In this document: in pieces, positions 1 to 11,732 of the stretch | How positions within the stretch are numbered: position 1 is the first letter of the stretch | How the letters are laid out: the number at the start of each line of letters is the position of its first letter | NCBI GenBank assembly: GCA_964017185.1 | Contig: OZ024872.1 | Location: forward strand, 47,144,188-47,208,187 | DNA from: Rugalucina vietnamica | Lineage: Eukaryota; Mollusca; Bivalvia; Lucinida; Lucinidae | Length of the DNA: 64,000 nt | Direction of reading: 5' to 3' | Program-made: the position numbers and the translations under genes | Notes under the pieces: model-generated | Told to the model about the DNA's origin: nothing | What the model saw: the letters and a program-made list of their open reading frames with translations, nothing else | The model's database searches: none

Positions 1-310
1 AAACTACATACCAAATTTCAAGATCCTAGCTCTAACGGTTCCTGACGGAGTGCTCACGCATCACAGACAGACTGACTGATAGACTGACTGACTGACTGCA
101 CGGACAGACCAAAACCACATGCATATCTTCAAAGCATGGTCACAACATCTGTAAAGTTTCAAGAGAATCGGAATAAAACTGTAGGAGTTGCGCACACAAG
201 GTATCCACTATCTATTCACTTTATCAAGAATTAAAAAGGGAAATAACTCTCTTCTTCGAAGTTGGGGGCATAATAAACAAAACCAACAATTGACATAGAT
301 AAGACTGAGA
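1..310. repeat. Unclassified repeat end with (GACT)n run
   Basis: No gene is visible. A short GACT/GACA microsatellite lies at about 66-105, next to text resembling the margins of the tandem-core elements seen later in the window. It is probably the tail of such an element cut by the window edge. Confidence 0.4.
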
Positions 311-525
311 CACGTCATGGGAAAATCGGATGTTTGCCTAGGCAAAAACAAAGGCGCAGATCAGCTGTGCAGCACAGCTGATCAGCACCTTTGTTTTCAC
401 TACAGCGATAGTACAATTCCTCTTCTTTCTAAATCCAAAATTTTCAGCCTCTAGTCATTTTCTGTAATTGTACAGCTCAGTTTGTGTCGGACCTGTTCTG
501 AACTCACATTGTTGGTTTTCTAAAG
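311..525. mobile_element. MITE family M, copy 1
   Basis: Degenerate copy of a roughly 215-245 bp TIR element found six times here. The outer ends resemble TCATGGGAAAA and GGTTTTC. The centre is a hairpin (363-379, arms GCTGTGC and GCACAGC) inside AAAACAAAGG.../...CCTTTGTTTT. No coding capacity. Confidence 0.75.
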
Positions 526-779
526 ACGCAGCTCATTCTGTAATCTTTTGGTTTTAGTCAACAAAAGCTTGGCTATATTCATAATGTAAGTAAATGAAAA
601 CTAAACCTACTTATACTATAACAATGGCATAATCATTTATATCTGACAAACGACTAGTATAAAAGACTAAGCATGACAAACTGAGAACACCTGAGCATAC
701 ACCAAATGACAACTTGGGTCAGCTTGGACAACCAGTCCGACATCAGATTGAGTAGGCTAGCTGAATGTACAATCAAAAG

Positions 780-1003
780 GTAAAAGTAGGCAATGATCAG
801 GAAACGGTGCAATCAGACAGAAATTCCCACTCCAAAAACTGAGATCTGAAAAACTAAATTCACAATCAGGTACTAAGAAAACATATTGTAAGCTGAGTGA
901 GTAGCTATTTCTCTATAGGCAGCCACTCAGATACCCAAATTTACTAAAATATGAAAAGGTACATAAGATGCAAACAGCACAAAAATTCAATGCCAAAACA
1001 TAT
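780..1003 (+). repeat. Dispersed repeat family E, terminal segment
   Basis: Shares about 200 bp with segments at 19047, 26620 and, reversed, 19905-20095 and 60355-60540. Marks are AAAAGTAGGCAATGATCAGG near the start and GCCACTCAGATACCC inside. It stops where the tandem-core element at 1005 begins. Family E text may resume after 2680 (ACAACAACAGAA), so that element probably inserted into it. Nothing is recognised between 526 and 779. Confidence 0.6.
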
Positions 1004-1004
1004 C

Positions 1005-2680
1005 CAGAGGACTAATGGTCCTGTAAACGCTCACCTGATCTGGACAGCTTTACTTGTAGGAGAGCTAATGACCCCTGCCCTGGGGTGTGGCCTGTATGGA
1101 CCCAAAGGACATGGTTGTCATGTTTAGTAAAGAGGATTACTTAACATTGCTACACACAAAATATAAAAGCTCTAGGACTCATGGTTTCTGAGAAAAAGGC
1201 TTTTGTGTGTTTTTCCCATTGTAAGTATATGGGAGCTAATGACCCCCCGGGTGGGGCCATTTTTGACCCCAGGGGCATGATTGGCAGGATTTATGTAAAG
1301 CGCCACATAACATTGCTGCATACTTAATATACAAGCTTTGGGTCTTGTAGTTTCAGAGAAGGTTTTTTCATCAGGTCTGGATCATCTCGGAAAATCGCAA
1401 TCGAAATTATCGTGCAGATGCGCGATGGCGCCATGTATTTACCGGCAGTACAGGAGGTTCCATATTTCAATAGAAATGAGACAATTTTATCGCGGTTCTG
1501 CGTGATAGAAAGCTTATACGATTGCTATCAATTAGCCTGGTTTTCGACAATTTGGCTCAGCTTTTTTCGGATGTGATCGGACCACGGAACTAGGATTTCA
1601 ACCATCTGCAGACAAAATCACAGAATTTTTCTACTAACCATTTTTACATCATTTTGATCTCTGATCTTTGAAAGAGTTTCAGATAGTAAAATATTTGTTT
1701 GTAATCTTTTATTTCTGGGTTGTAATCTTTTTTGAAGAGGGGGACCTTACCGCTGGAGCCCACACCTCAAGTATCGAAGATCGCGCATATGTGCGATCAG
1801 CCATTTCTGATTTGTTTCATTCTTTGGTCTCAATTTGTTTCATTAGTCAGAATTATTGGTTTGGATTCCCCTTGATAAGGAGAATTAAATGTCCCGTACA
1901 TATGTGATCATTTCGATCGCGATTTTCTGAGATGATCCAGACCTGTTCATGTTTCTACTATTATAAGCCTATGGCAGATATTCACGCACCTGGGCATGGC
2001 CAGTTTGGACACCAGGGGCATGGTTGGCAGGATTTATAAAGCGAACTACTAGACAAGCTCTGGGCTATATGGTTTCAGAGAAAAAGATGTTTTTATGTTT
2101 TTTCTATTGTAAGTATATGAGAGCTAAGGAACCCCAGGGTGGGGATATTTTTGACCCAAAGGGGCATGATTGGCAAGATTTATGTAGGGTACAACTTAAC
2201 ATTGTTACATGCTAAATACACAAGCTCTAGCTCTTGTGGTTTTAGAGAATTTTTTTTCCCATTATAAGCATATGGAAGGTATTGACACCTCCTCCCCCCT
2301 CCCCCGGCCTGGTCAATTTGGATCCCAGGGGCATGGTTGGCAGGACTTATGAAGGGGACTACCAAATATTGCTACATACAAAATATTGAAGCTCTGGGCC
2401 TTGTGGTTTCGGAGAACATTTTTTTATTATGTGTTCCCATTGTTAGTCTATGGGAGCTATCTGTTACCATGGATACCACAATTTTGATACAATTTGCTCC
2501 AAAACCTAATGCAGTCAATCCCCCTACCCAGTGATGGTTTACATAAAATTTGATTAAGATCGTCCCACTAGCTTCAGAAATATTTGTCTTTGAAATTGTG
2601 GATGGACGCCCGACGACAGACGGATGGACCCCTGCCTATCCTATAAGCTCACCTGTGAGCCTTCGGCTCAGGTGAGCTAA
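1005..2680. mobile_element. Tandem-core element, family A ends, core A3
   Basis: The left end reads AGAGGACTAATGGTCCT followed by a CTCACCTGA box. The right end is the hairpin CTCACCTGTGAGCC/GGCTCAGGTGAG. The interior is about five degenerate units of 150-170 bp containing GGGGCATGATTGGCAGGATT and a TTTCAGAGAA box. The two ends match those of the elements at 23323, 32675, 37370 and 48704, but this core differs from theirs. Non-coding. Confidence 0.75.
1372..1945. mobile_element. TIR element with 5-bp target duplication TTCAT
   Basis: Terminal inverted repeats of about 40 bp begin CAGGTCTGGATCATCTC on both sides with few mismatches. They are flanked by direct repeats TTCAT (1367-1371 and 1946-1950). 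It sits inside one tandem unit of the surrounding element, and neighbouring units show the uninterrupted sequence. A 79-codon reading frame inside has no recognisable homology. Non-autonomous, possibly hAT-like. Confidence 0.75.
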
Positions 2681-2835
2681 AAATTAGAACAACAACAGAA
2701 ACCTTTTATGTGACTGTTGGATGTCCGGGCCATTCCATATCTTTTAGTGTATGATAATTTGTTGCATTTGTCAATGAATAACTTATCACAATATTTTGAC
2801 AAGAATGGTGGATAAAGCCTTTTGTCATACAATCT

Positions 2836-3069
2836 TCATCATGAGAAAACCGGACTTTTGCATTCATGCGAAAGCAAGGGAGCAAATCAGCTGTGCAGTA
2901 ACTGCACAGCTGTTCAGTGCCTTTGTTTTCGTCACACAGATAGTGCAAACCCTCTTTGTCTCAAAAACAAAATTCCAAGCTTCTAGTCTTCTTCTGTGAC
3001 TGTACTGGTCGGTTTGTGTTGGACCTGATCGGAAACCCGAAGACCGGTTTTCTCATGTCAGCGCTCATA
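2836..3069. mobile_element. MITE family M, copy 2
   Basis: Same plan as the other family M copies. Outer ends are CATGAGAAAACCGG and CCGGTTTTCTCATG. The central hairpin is at 2889-2911, with arms GCTGTGCAG and CTGCACAGC around a TAA loop. It lies just beyond the transporter gene's possible poly(A) region. Confidence 0.8.
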
Positions 3070-3093
3070 TGGTAAAAATGCTTTTGCACACAT

Positions 3094-3099
3094 TTTATT
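3094..3099 (-). promoter_or_regulatory. Possible poly(A) signal of the transporter gene
   Basis: TTTATT on the plus strand reads AATAAA on the gene strand, about 150 bases past the stop codon. No other AATAAA was noticed between it and the stop. Confidence 0.35.
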
Positions 3100-3250
3100 G
3101 GTTAGATGTACTTTGATAAAAATTGAAGTGTAAGTAGCCTTTTAACCAGTTCTTAAACTTCTCCTTTGTTTGTTTCACTCTCAGCTTTGTTCATAACATG
3201 ATTCTGAACAATCTAGAAATGCATAAAAAAAAAAGGTTTTATGACAATTA

Positions 3251-6200
3251 TTATACAGACTGCACTTCTTTTGAGCCATTATCTTTTTCTTTGGTTTCTG
3301 CGACTATTTCATTCTTGGCCTTGTTCACAACTGGATTCTGAGCATACAAGACCGTAGCTGATGACACTATAACTATGGCAAGAACTGTGAACCAATCTAT
3401 GGCGATTCCAAAAATAAACCAACACAAAACTGCCGTGAACATCAGCTCCAAGGCACTCGCAAATGTCTTCAATATGGAGTTCAAGGATCTTAAAAATAGA
3501 CTGACGACTATTCCTATTGCGGCGTTATTAATCATGATACCTATAACACTAGTATGAAGTATGGAAGACAAACTTGTTGGTGTAAAAGCTTCTAGAAGTT
3601 CACCTTTAAAGCCGAGAACGACCATATTACATAATATAGAGTCAAAATACATAAATACATTTTGCATCATTATATGTATATCACAGCCCTTGTCTTTTAA
3701 TAGATACTCATTGTAAACACCAGCAAAGCACGAGGAAAATACCTGTAAAAGAACGACATTGTAGAGACACTGAGTGATGTAATATACATGTACATGTATG
3801 ACACTGCAGTTTTGATGGTATAATGTCAGACAATACATATTCAAATCTATGATCTAATCAATTATACATTATGTCCTTAAAATCATAATTTAAAGACTTG
3901 TGTTACCAAACCTAGGCTTTAACAAAAACTCTTACATACACTACTGGTATATTATTTGAATTTGTGGAACAAATTCAATGACTGACATTAATTTTGAAAC
4001 TTTACCAATTAAAATTGGCATTTCAAGGAAATTCAACACAAGTGTAATTTTAAAATACTGTAACATCAGAGTATTGAGAAGTTCTGTAATCTGTACTGTG
4101 CTATCTTTTACTACAGACAGGTCTGAGCACACACAACAGACTAGGATCTGAGAGCTCTATTAAGAGTAATGATGTCAGCAATTTAGACAGCATGTTTTGG
4201 TCTCTATTTTTTGAAAGACAGCTGGGTATAAAACCTCTTTGTTTAAAGTCATAGCAATAAATCAGCATTCAAAGTTCAAAATGAAAAGGTTTTTTAATGT
4301 GAGCATTTAGAAATATCTGTTCCAAAACCTAAAAGACATGGGCAGCATCATGAGAAAACCAACACTTCACATATGCCAAAACAAAGGCACAGATCAGCTT
4401 TGCAGTCACTGCGAAGCTGATCAGTATCTTTGTTTTCACTATACAGTACAATTCCTCTACTTTCTAAATCCAAAATTTCCAGCCTCTAGCCATCATCTGT
4501 GGTTGTTCAATTCGGTTTGTGTCAGACCTGTTGGTTGGTTGATTTGGGTTTATCGTCTCACCAATAGCTTAGGTCATATGGAGACGGGACCTCAGTTTAT
4601 AGTCCCATCCGACGGACTGGAGAAGCCCGGGATCGAACCTGCGACCCCTGGTTTACAAGGCGAGTGACATTACCACTGCACCACGGAGGCTTCTCAGACC
4701 TGTTGGGAAACCACATAGTTGGTTTTTCTCATGATGCAGCTCATGCATTTAGACGATACAGTACACTTCATAAAACTTACTTGTAATAGTATGAGAAACA
4801 GATGTGGATCCAGGTAGGAGAGAATACCCAGGCTGGAGGTTGTCGACTCTGTGGCCTCAGACACTTTAATGCTTGTTCTGCCATACTCTTTCACAATACA
4901 GCCAAAGGTTAGGAATATCAAAGAGGCCCACTGGATTCGACTCAATTTCTTTTGAAATACAATCTGCAATAAAATATTAACTCATTATGACTTGCTTTAT
5001 TCACTGTTGGACTTTGTTTTTCGTTTGATTAAACCTAAATAGCGGCTTGCTACTTTTCAAAATTTTGTGAAAAAGTTCTAAAAGATGGACAAATTTTTTT
5101 AAGAAGTTATTATGAAAACAAAGTCCATGGACAACATACAAGATGACCTAAGCTCACTTGAAAATAAGAAAACTGTGAAGCTAAGCAAATAATCATCTTT
5201 ACTGAGAAGTGGATAAGGTTAACTAAGGATTTTTAGCCTAAAACAAAAACTACCTTTTATGCTTGTACTTAAATTGTGTTTTCGACCTGATGTCATACAG
5301 GCTTGAAAACTTCAAAAGCTTCAAATAAAGTTTAATCTTAAATGTTTATATACCTGAAAAACTACTCCTGTAACCACAACTCTGAACTGCAGCAGAAGGT
5401 AGTAGGTGGTAGGATCATAGGCTGCTAGGTTAACAAACTGTAGATTGTTGTACAGACAGTACAGACCAGCTGGCACAAAGTAATACAGCAACACTGAAAA
5501 TAGATCAGATAGTCCTTAATTTTCAGCATCACACATCCATATAAGCCTGTTCGTGAGAAAACAAACAATTTGTGTCTCTGACCAGGTCCAACACAAACCG
5601 ATCTGTACAGGCAAAGAAGATGGTTAGAGGCTGGAAATTTTGGATTTAGAAAGTAGAGGAATTGTACTTTCCACGTAACGAAAACAAAGGCGCTGATCAG
5701 CTGTGCAGTTACTGCACAGCTGATCTGCGGCTTTGTTTTTGCCTATGCAAATTGCTGGTTTTCTCATGCGGTGGCTCATATATAAGCATTGTTGTACAAG
5801 TAACGTAAATTTTAACGGTGATGTATGTGCTCTTCAATTTTTAACAGATGACTAAAACTAGAAACTGTCTATGTTTCAACTAACACTCATACATGATGCT
5901 GAAATGTTCTGATTTAAAACTGATTTATAATAACGGAGCCAAAATACAGTCAAGAGAAGACGAACTGTTAGGTATTATTCACATACTCTTAAGGTAAAGA
6001 ACTGCAAAACCTTTCATGTGCAACATCAATGTTGGATACCAGCGCCATTTTGGACAACTTCACACAATCACACATGACGTTATTGTGTTGCAAAATTAGC
6101 AAACATTGCATTAACTATTGACACATAGAACTGGAACTATTTCGGTAGGTAAAGACTTTTATAGCATTTTTTTATTTGAAAGAGTTTTGCTGTTACCAAA

Positions 6201-8864
6201 ATAAATTTTTCAATCAAATTCTATAAATCAGTTTTCACAAAATACTTCTCTAGTTTATTACTTAACATCAACAGGAATTTCGCGAAATCCCATTACATTA
6301 GGTACAAATTAACCGTTAAATGACCCATTTTTAAGATGATTTCCCAGCAAAACCATGTCAGTATTACCATATCTTTTTATTGCATGAATCGATAGAAGTA
6401 TGCTTCTAAAATAAAGAAAATCTATGGGTATCAGGTTTTTTTTGTAATTCTTTACTTTAATTAAAACACACCTGTTTCCATAATGATATTATTGATTTTA
6501 AAAGAAGTCATTAACTGAATTAACTTAATTAAGAGATAGTAACAACAGCTGGAGCAAAAATATGATGTTTTAAAACAGAAATAAAAGACATATCATCAGG
6601 AAAACATATCCGTGCAATGAATACCCCCTTAACCCCCACTTTTATATACAAAAACTGGGGTTTGCAGGGGTATACCTATTTTTCTTATTTTTGCTCCAAA
6701 ACATAGATTGTGGGTACATGTTAAACTGCCTCACCGAGGTGGTTCTAACGTGTACCCACAATCTATGTTTTGAGCAAATATAAGAAAAATATCAAAAATT
6801 TTCAGCTAAACATTTATTTTTCAGCTAAAAATTTTCTATTTTCTAAGCTTGAAAAATCTCTGTTTATTGCATGGGTATGTTCTCGTAATGTTTTCAGCCC
6901 TGAGTGACTAGCTACCTGTTCTGTTCTTTGAAAGTTCAGCCCAAAATCTGGAAAATGTGTTCCTGAAAATAAAGGAGCAGCATTTAATGTTTATTTGAAG
7001 TTTGTGTAGAAACAAACTAGAAAAAGTGCCTTAGAGGCACGTATACCCCCGGCTGGTAGCCACAAAGCCCCCTCCCTACCCCCTACCTATACAACCCTGC
7101 ACATGCTCACCCCTGACAATGAACCTCAAATCCCCAATGAAAGACAGTACCCTTATCAAGTACACTTTAGAAATAAGCACTGTAAAGCACAATGCATACA
7201 AACATGGGGGAGTGGTGTTTTAGAATGACAGATCTATTTTATTTTAGAGCAGTATACAGAGCTGACGTGTATACTCAATCTAGGACATAATCCACGGACA
7301 TTGTGGGTCAGGTCCTCAGTCCTAGATTGAAAATAAGAGTGTCATTCTTAAAAAAAAATAAAAAAAATAAAAAAATAAATAAAAAAAAAATGCCCCAGAC
7401 CTTGACCTCAAGTCCCACCCCCACCCCATGCATGGACCCTTGGGTCTAACCCTTATGTGGTACCTATGTTGTAAGCATGAATGCTTTCTGACAAATGGTT
7501 GTCAAGATATAGACCTACAGAATATTAATCTTGGTAACTATTGTATTTTATAAATGTGTCCTAGATTTTGACCTCAAGCCCCACCCCTAGAGTTTGGTGC
7601 CATGGAATTTAATTCAACCCTAAAGGGTATCTATGATCTAAATAGGAACACATTCCTATAAGTCTTTGTTAATATATGAACTTAGAGAAGAAAAAAACAC
7701 TATGTAAATAGCACATTTTCAAGGTGACCTAGATTTTGAACTCTAGCCCCACCCCCACGAGCATGGACCCTCAGGTCTGAACTCACGGAAACAAAGCAAA
7801 CCTTATAGGGTACCTAAAGTCCAAATATGAATGATTTCTGAAAATTGGCTCATGAGATATACACCAGTAGAGAAACTTTAACCAAAACTTTGACGCAAAT
7901 TAAAGGTGACCTAGATTTTGAACTCTAACCCCACCCCCAGGCGTGGACCCTGGGGTCCGAACTCTTGGAATCAAAGCTAACCCTATAGCGTACCTAAAGT
8001 CCAAATATGAATGATTTCTGATAAATGGTTCTTGAGATATACACCACTAGAGAAACTTTAACCAAAACTTTGTCGCAAATTAAAGGTGACCTAGATTTTG
8101 ATCTCTAGCCCCACCCCCGGGCATGGACCCTGGGGTCCGAACTCATGGAAACAAGGCAAACCCTATAGGGTACCTATGGTCCAAATATGAATGGTTTCTG
8201 ACTATAACTGCATGAGATATACACCACTAGAGAAACTTTAACCAAAACTTTGACGCAAATTCTACTGAACTAACGAACTAACTAACGAACGAACAAACGA
8301 ACATACAAACGGAAAAGCGAAAACTATATACCCGTCGGCATAAATGCCGGGGGTATAAAAATGTCATACGGTAACAAGTGACAATAAGTCATATCTTTTT
8401 GTCAATCAGCATCTACCAATATCTTTCCCACAAATGTGATCCTTTTTAAACTTATGTGTATTCAGAAAATGCATATCCTGCATGACTTTAAATTCTGCCA
8501 CACTGTTTCACTGGCTGCTGAACATGCAGTCATAAATGACCTAAAAATCATTGACATGTACAATGGTTTTCATGATCTCATCTCTGTAAATCTTGTTTTT
8601 GAGTGACTTGTTTAGATTACTAAGGTGACTGTACAATAATGCTAAATAAAAACTTTCAGATAAAATTTTATATATCATGTTTATCTAAGACCAATCATTC
8701 TTCTTCACAACAATACATGTACTTACTCTCTCAGATAAATTGTTAGAGCAGCTACCAATTTGATGCATTCTGTCAAAAGAACTACAGTGACTGTATTGTA
8801 GGTGTACGTGTTACTTTTGGTCTTAGAAGCTGTCACCAGAATACCTGAAAATCAATATTAAAAA

Positions 8865-8913
<49 letters not shown>

Positions 8914-10845
8914 CCAGACAAAGGCAGAATTGGAAAAATGATTATCTGCTGTATACTGTACAAGATTAGAAAAAGGTGAAGTAGCTTTGGGATACTTAGC
9001 AAAATATTTATTTACTATGGTTCATCAATATATCTATTCTCATCATTAGGCTAGTGTTTCCCCTAGCCACTTTTACTATGGCGCTGCGCCATGCCCTTTT
9101 TCTCCAGCGCCATGCCCTTTTTCCCAGCGCCATGCCCTTTTTCTGAATCTACATTCTGTGCCCTACATTTTGGTAAAAAGTTTGTCAAAATTGGACAAAA
9201 AATAAGGAAGTTAGAAGATTTTTTGTATGAAGTCTGCAGAATCAAATATGGCAGAATTTATGATCATGACTTCCACTGTTGTTGATTGCTTTAATACCTT
9301 GTTTATTGTCACTTAATTGCAAAGGCCAATATTGATAATTACTCAATGACAATACCCAATATGATACCAAATGAGCTGTTAATCAGAAAAGGTGTGAATA
9401 TTGAATGTCCTACCTGGTAATATAAGTGTGCCAGTTGCTAGTTTCAATAGTTTTCTTTTCATAACAAATCTTTAGTGAGGTTATTCTTATTTTTACAAGC
9501 ACAGTTAATGAAGCCAGTATTAAAGTAATGTGAGGGTAAAGAAATTTTTTAAGTTGTCTCTGGTAAAAGTGAATCCTGAAATAAAGAAATTGAGAAAAAA
9601 GCAAAAGCTGAAAATCAAATTTTGAAATTACAGAGATACTATTTATAATACATGTGTTTAATTTAATGACTGTGCTTAAATGTGCCCTCCTTACTTGCCA
9701 TGGACCACTTTAAAAGTGCCCTTTTTGCTTGTCGTCGCGCGCTGAAAGTGCCCTTTTAACACCTTGCCGCGCGTTAAAAGTGCCCTTTTTTAGCAACCTT
9801 ACCATGCCCTTTTTTAGGACTGGGGGAAACACTATTAGGCTGAGAGCCTGAGATGTCGTTTTTATCTTGTTACCGAGTCATGTATAATACCAAGTGCGCA
9901 TAATACTCAGTAATGAGGATGACACAGTATCAATAGATAAATAGAGTCAATCATTTTTTAATCATTTCCTCAGGTAACAGACAAGATCTATTTTGAATGT
10001 TAGAAGGCAGCAATTGGGTGAACTTCAATGATGACTTTAATGACCCAGGGACAGAAGTGGCAGAACTTGAATACAGGGTCTCCTGCTAATCACATACTCT
10101 CTCTGCCTACTGTGTCGAGCAACTGTGCTATTGAGCCACATAATAATAACCATCATAATCTTTATTTAAAGTTGTATACATATATTAACAATCAACATAA
10201 GCTCTGTAGAGCTTTTTACTGTAACTAAGTTCTGAACATATAATGCATATATACATATTGAGCTGCGGAAATGTGAGTTGCTCAAGGTCAAAACAGACGA
10301 CGCCCCTGAAGAGCATCAAACCAGGGACTCCTCGGCCCAAAATCTGATGCCCTTCCAACTGCGCCAGTCCGCCCCACAAGGTCATTAAGCACCACTAACT
10401 CAGACTGAGTAGTCTAGGAAATAAAAAAGTTCTGCAAGAGCCGCAGGCGGAGTCTGGTTGATCAACAGCTTGTACTGTGAACCAAGAAATTGTCACCAAA
10501 ACCAATTTCATAATATCAATATCTCCTTTAAGTGGAGCAGACTGGCGCAGGGTAGACATGGTTGACTCCAGTCCCAGAGGTCCCAGTTTCAATCCTCAGC
10601 CGGAGTGTCTTTCGTTCTGACTTTGAGCAAGTCACATTTCCACAGCTCCTGAGGTAATGGTCAGAAATTGATCGACTCAATAAACAGTAAAAAAGGTGCT
10701 TTTGGCAAAGCTAGTTCTTGTAAATGACAGCCTCGAAAATACATGACATTATACTTTTACCTTGATTTATGAAGAGTCCCATGTACGAAACAAAGTAAAC
10801 GAAACTCAGCTTCGTCGGGAAAAGCTCCTTGGAGCACCACACCAT
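3251..10845 (-). CDS. SLC35A-type nucleotide-sugar transporter (six coding exons)
   Basis: Predicted Golgi/ER multi-pass antiporter of the SLC35A family, exchanging nucleotide sugars for nucleoside monophosphates; substrate unknown. Exons on the minus strand: 10845-10761, 8844-8727, 6962-6916, 5493-5354, 4963-4781 and 3742-3251. All junctions are GT-AG, the phases fit, and the sum is 1065 bases (354 residues plus TAA). Family marks in order are TECIKL, YNNLQFVNLAAYDPTTY, LSRIQWASL, AGVYNEYLLK followed by QNVFMYF, and the final membrane segments with KTFASALELM. A short hydrophilic Lys/Glu-rich tail ends it. The start is the ATG opening MVWCSKELF, the only one in frame in exon 1. Similarity is divided between SLC35A4 and SLC35A5, so no symbol is given. 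Several introns contain mobile elements. A 5' untranslated exon cannot be excluded. Confidence 0.9.
4345..4743. mobile_element. MITE family M, copy 3, split by a SINE
   Basis: Outer ends CATGAGAAAACCAAC and GTTGGTTTTCTCATG. The inner hairpin at 4396-4418 has arms AGCTTTGCAG and CTGCGAAGCT, which pair with one G.T wobble. A SINE is inserted in its right half. The right margin abuts exon 5 of the transporter gene. Confidence 0.85.
4535..4693 (-). mobile_element. tRNA-derived SINE with 13-bp target duplication
   Basis: Read on the minus strand it opens with a pol III A box (TGGTGCAGTGG) and a B box (GGTTCGATCCC), and ends in a CAACCAACC-type tail. It is flanked by perfect direct repeats TCAGACCTGTTGG (4522-4534 and 4694-4706), the mark of target-primed insertion. 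It lies inside MITE copy 3 and is therefore younger than it. Confidence 0.9.
5546..5780. mobile_element. MITE family M, copy 4
   Basis: Ends GTGAGAAAACAAAC and GGTTTTCTCATGCGG. Central hairpin at 5699-5721 with arms GCTGTGCAG and CTGCACAGC around TTA. It lies in an intron of the transporter gene. Confidence 0.85.
6680..6792. mobile_element. Hairpin MITE in transporter intron
   Basis: Two arms of about 45 bp around the text AACATAGATTGTGGGTAC and its complement GTACCCACAATCTATGTT form a near-perfect inverted repeat with a loop of about 20 bp. No target duplication was resolved. Apart from the listed exons and repeats, the intron sequence from 5781 to 7027 shows nothing else. Confidence 0.75.
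7028..8362. mobile_element. Tandem-core element, family D ends and core
   Basis: The left end is a hairpin GTGCCTTAGAGGCAC followed by GTATACCCCCGGC. The right end is GCCGGGGGTATA, preceded by a hairpin (GGCATAAATGCC) and a (GAAC)n tract. The core has about four degenerate units of 160-182 bp, each with GGTGACCTAGATTTTGA and a CCCCACCCCC run. The same core type recurs between family C ends at 39560-40200. No coding. Confidence 0.8.
8869..8913. repeat. Homopolymer of 45 T
   Basis: An uninterrupted T run lies just outside exon 2 of the transporter gene, upstream of its 3' splice site on the coding strand. It may be a retroelement tail or simple slippage, and its length may be unstable in assemblies. 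Confidence 0.9.
9053..9833. mobile_element. Non-autonomous hAT-type transposon, 8-bp duplication
   Basis: Terminal inverted repeat AGTGTTTCCCC on both sides, flanked by perfect 8-bp direct repeats ATTAGGCT (9045-9052 and 9834-9841), as expected of the hAT superfamily. The 781-bp interior has no transposase. Near both ends it carries tandem CATGCCCTTTTT / AAAGTGCCCTTTT motifs that could be transposase-binding repeats. It lies in intron 1 of the transporter gene. Confidence 0.9.
10070..10150 (-). mobile_element. tRNA-like SINE head (degenerate)
   Basis: On the minus strand TAGCACAGTTGC resembles an A box, and a weak B-box-like ACCCTGTATTCAAG follows at tRNA spacing. No intact tail or target duplication was resolved. 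Confidence 0.5.
10270..10385 (-). mobile_element. tRNA-derived SINE head
   Basis: On the minus strand GGACTGGCGCAGTTGG is a good A box, and GGTTTGATGCTC stands at B-box position. This is a SINE fragment in intron 1 of the transporter gene, not a tRNA gene, because the acceptor stem does not pair. Confidence 0.65.
10530..10625 (+). mobile_element. tRNA-derived SINE head
   Basis: GACTGGCGCAGGGTAGAC resembles an A box with variable-region text, and CCCAGTTTCAATCCTC stands at the B-box position. It has the same tRNA-type head as the nearby minus-strand copy, in opposite orientation. Confidence 0.6.
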
Positions 10846-11218
10846 GTTGATCTCTTGTGAATGGGACGTGAGCAAACACCATTAACATCAGCTTCGAGGT
10901 GAAATTCCGATACCAGGAAGTATAACTAATTGCCGAAAAAAACAAACCAATGATAAAAACCGGTATCGCCATATGACCGAAGAGTTCATTGCCTGGTTAC
11001 CGGAATGGACATTTATACGTCATTGGGAATTTTTTATTTTATTTGAGTATTCAAGACAGTGTGGCCATGTGCACAGAATGTGATAAGTCCGAGGTTTGGG
11101 TACCGCAAAATAATTATTGTGTTTCATACGATGGGATAGAAGCATACATATGTTTGCCGAAATAAAAGCACTACTGTTGTACTGTTTAAGATAAATGACG
11201 TTTTAAATAAAGTTTATA

Positions 11219-11362
11219 TTCACCAGATTCCAGTTTAGAGATAATTGATATTGGAAATACAGGTAACCATTTACCACACCATTTATTGGTAACCTGTGTT
11301 TCCAATATTGATTTTCTCTAAGCTGGAAACGTTAACCAGCAGACAATTGCAAAAATGGTGAA
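11219..11362. mobile_element. MITE family N (TTCACC...GGTGAA), copy 1
   Basis: Foldback element with ends TTCACC and GCAAAAATGGTGAA. The inner arms hold ATTGATATTGGAAATAC and GTTTCCAATATTGAT around GGTAACC boxes. A second copy at 56020 sits in one LTR of the LTR element, where an empty site defines its ends. The sequence from 11363 to 11730 holds nothing recognisable. Confidence 0.75.
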
Positions 11363-11732
11363 TGGCTCTATGTCTATGTTAGACACTAAGCCTCGGTCAA
11401 ATCAAATGCTCATATACGCTGAGGTCACTGACACTGTTACAGTGTCAACACTTTGCCATCTCTATTATATTTTATCAAAGAAACCTCTGAACAATAACTG
11501 CGCCCCGATTATAACCTTACTGAGCTATTCTAAACCACCATGAGGAGCAAGTTTTGCTATACCATGATGACATTAATCTTATACAAATTTATTATATGGC
11601 TTCAAAAGTATTTTAGTGCATCTAAAATGCATTCAAAGTACTCAATGACACAGATAAATGTCTATTCCGGTAAAGGAACGCACCCCCATTTCTGTGAAAG
11701 TAATTTTATTTTATATTAAGTTATTCTGTATT

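Noticed and set aside
1668-1907. Plus-strand ORF of 79 codons inside the TTCAT-flanked element
   Set aside because: Low-complexity hydrophobic start, no homology, and too short for a transposase.
4600-4693. tRNA gene on the minus strand
   Set aside because: It is the head of a SINE with a 13-bp target duplication.
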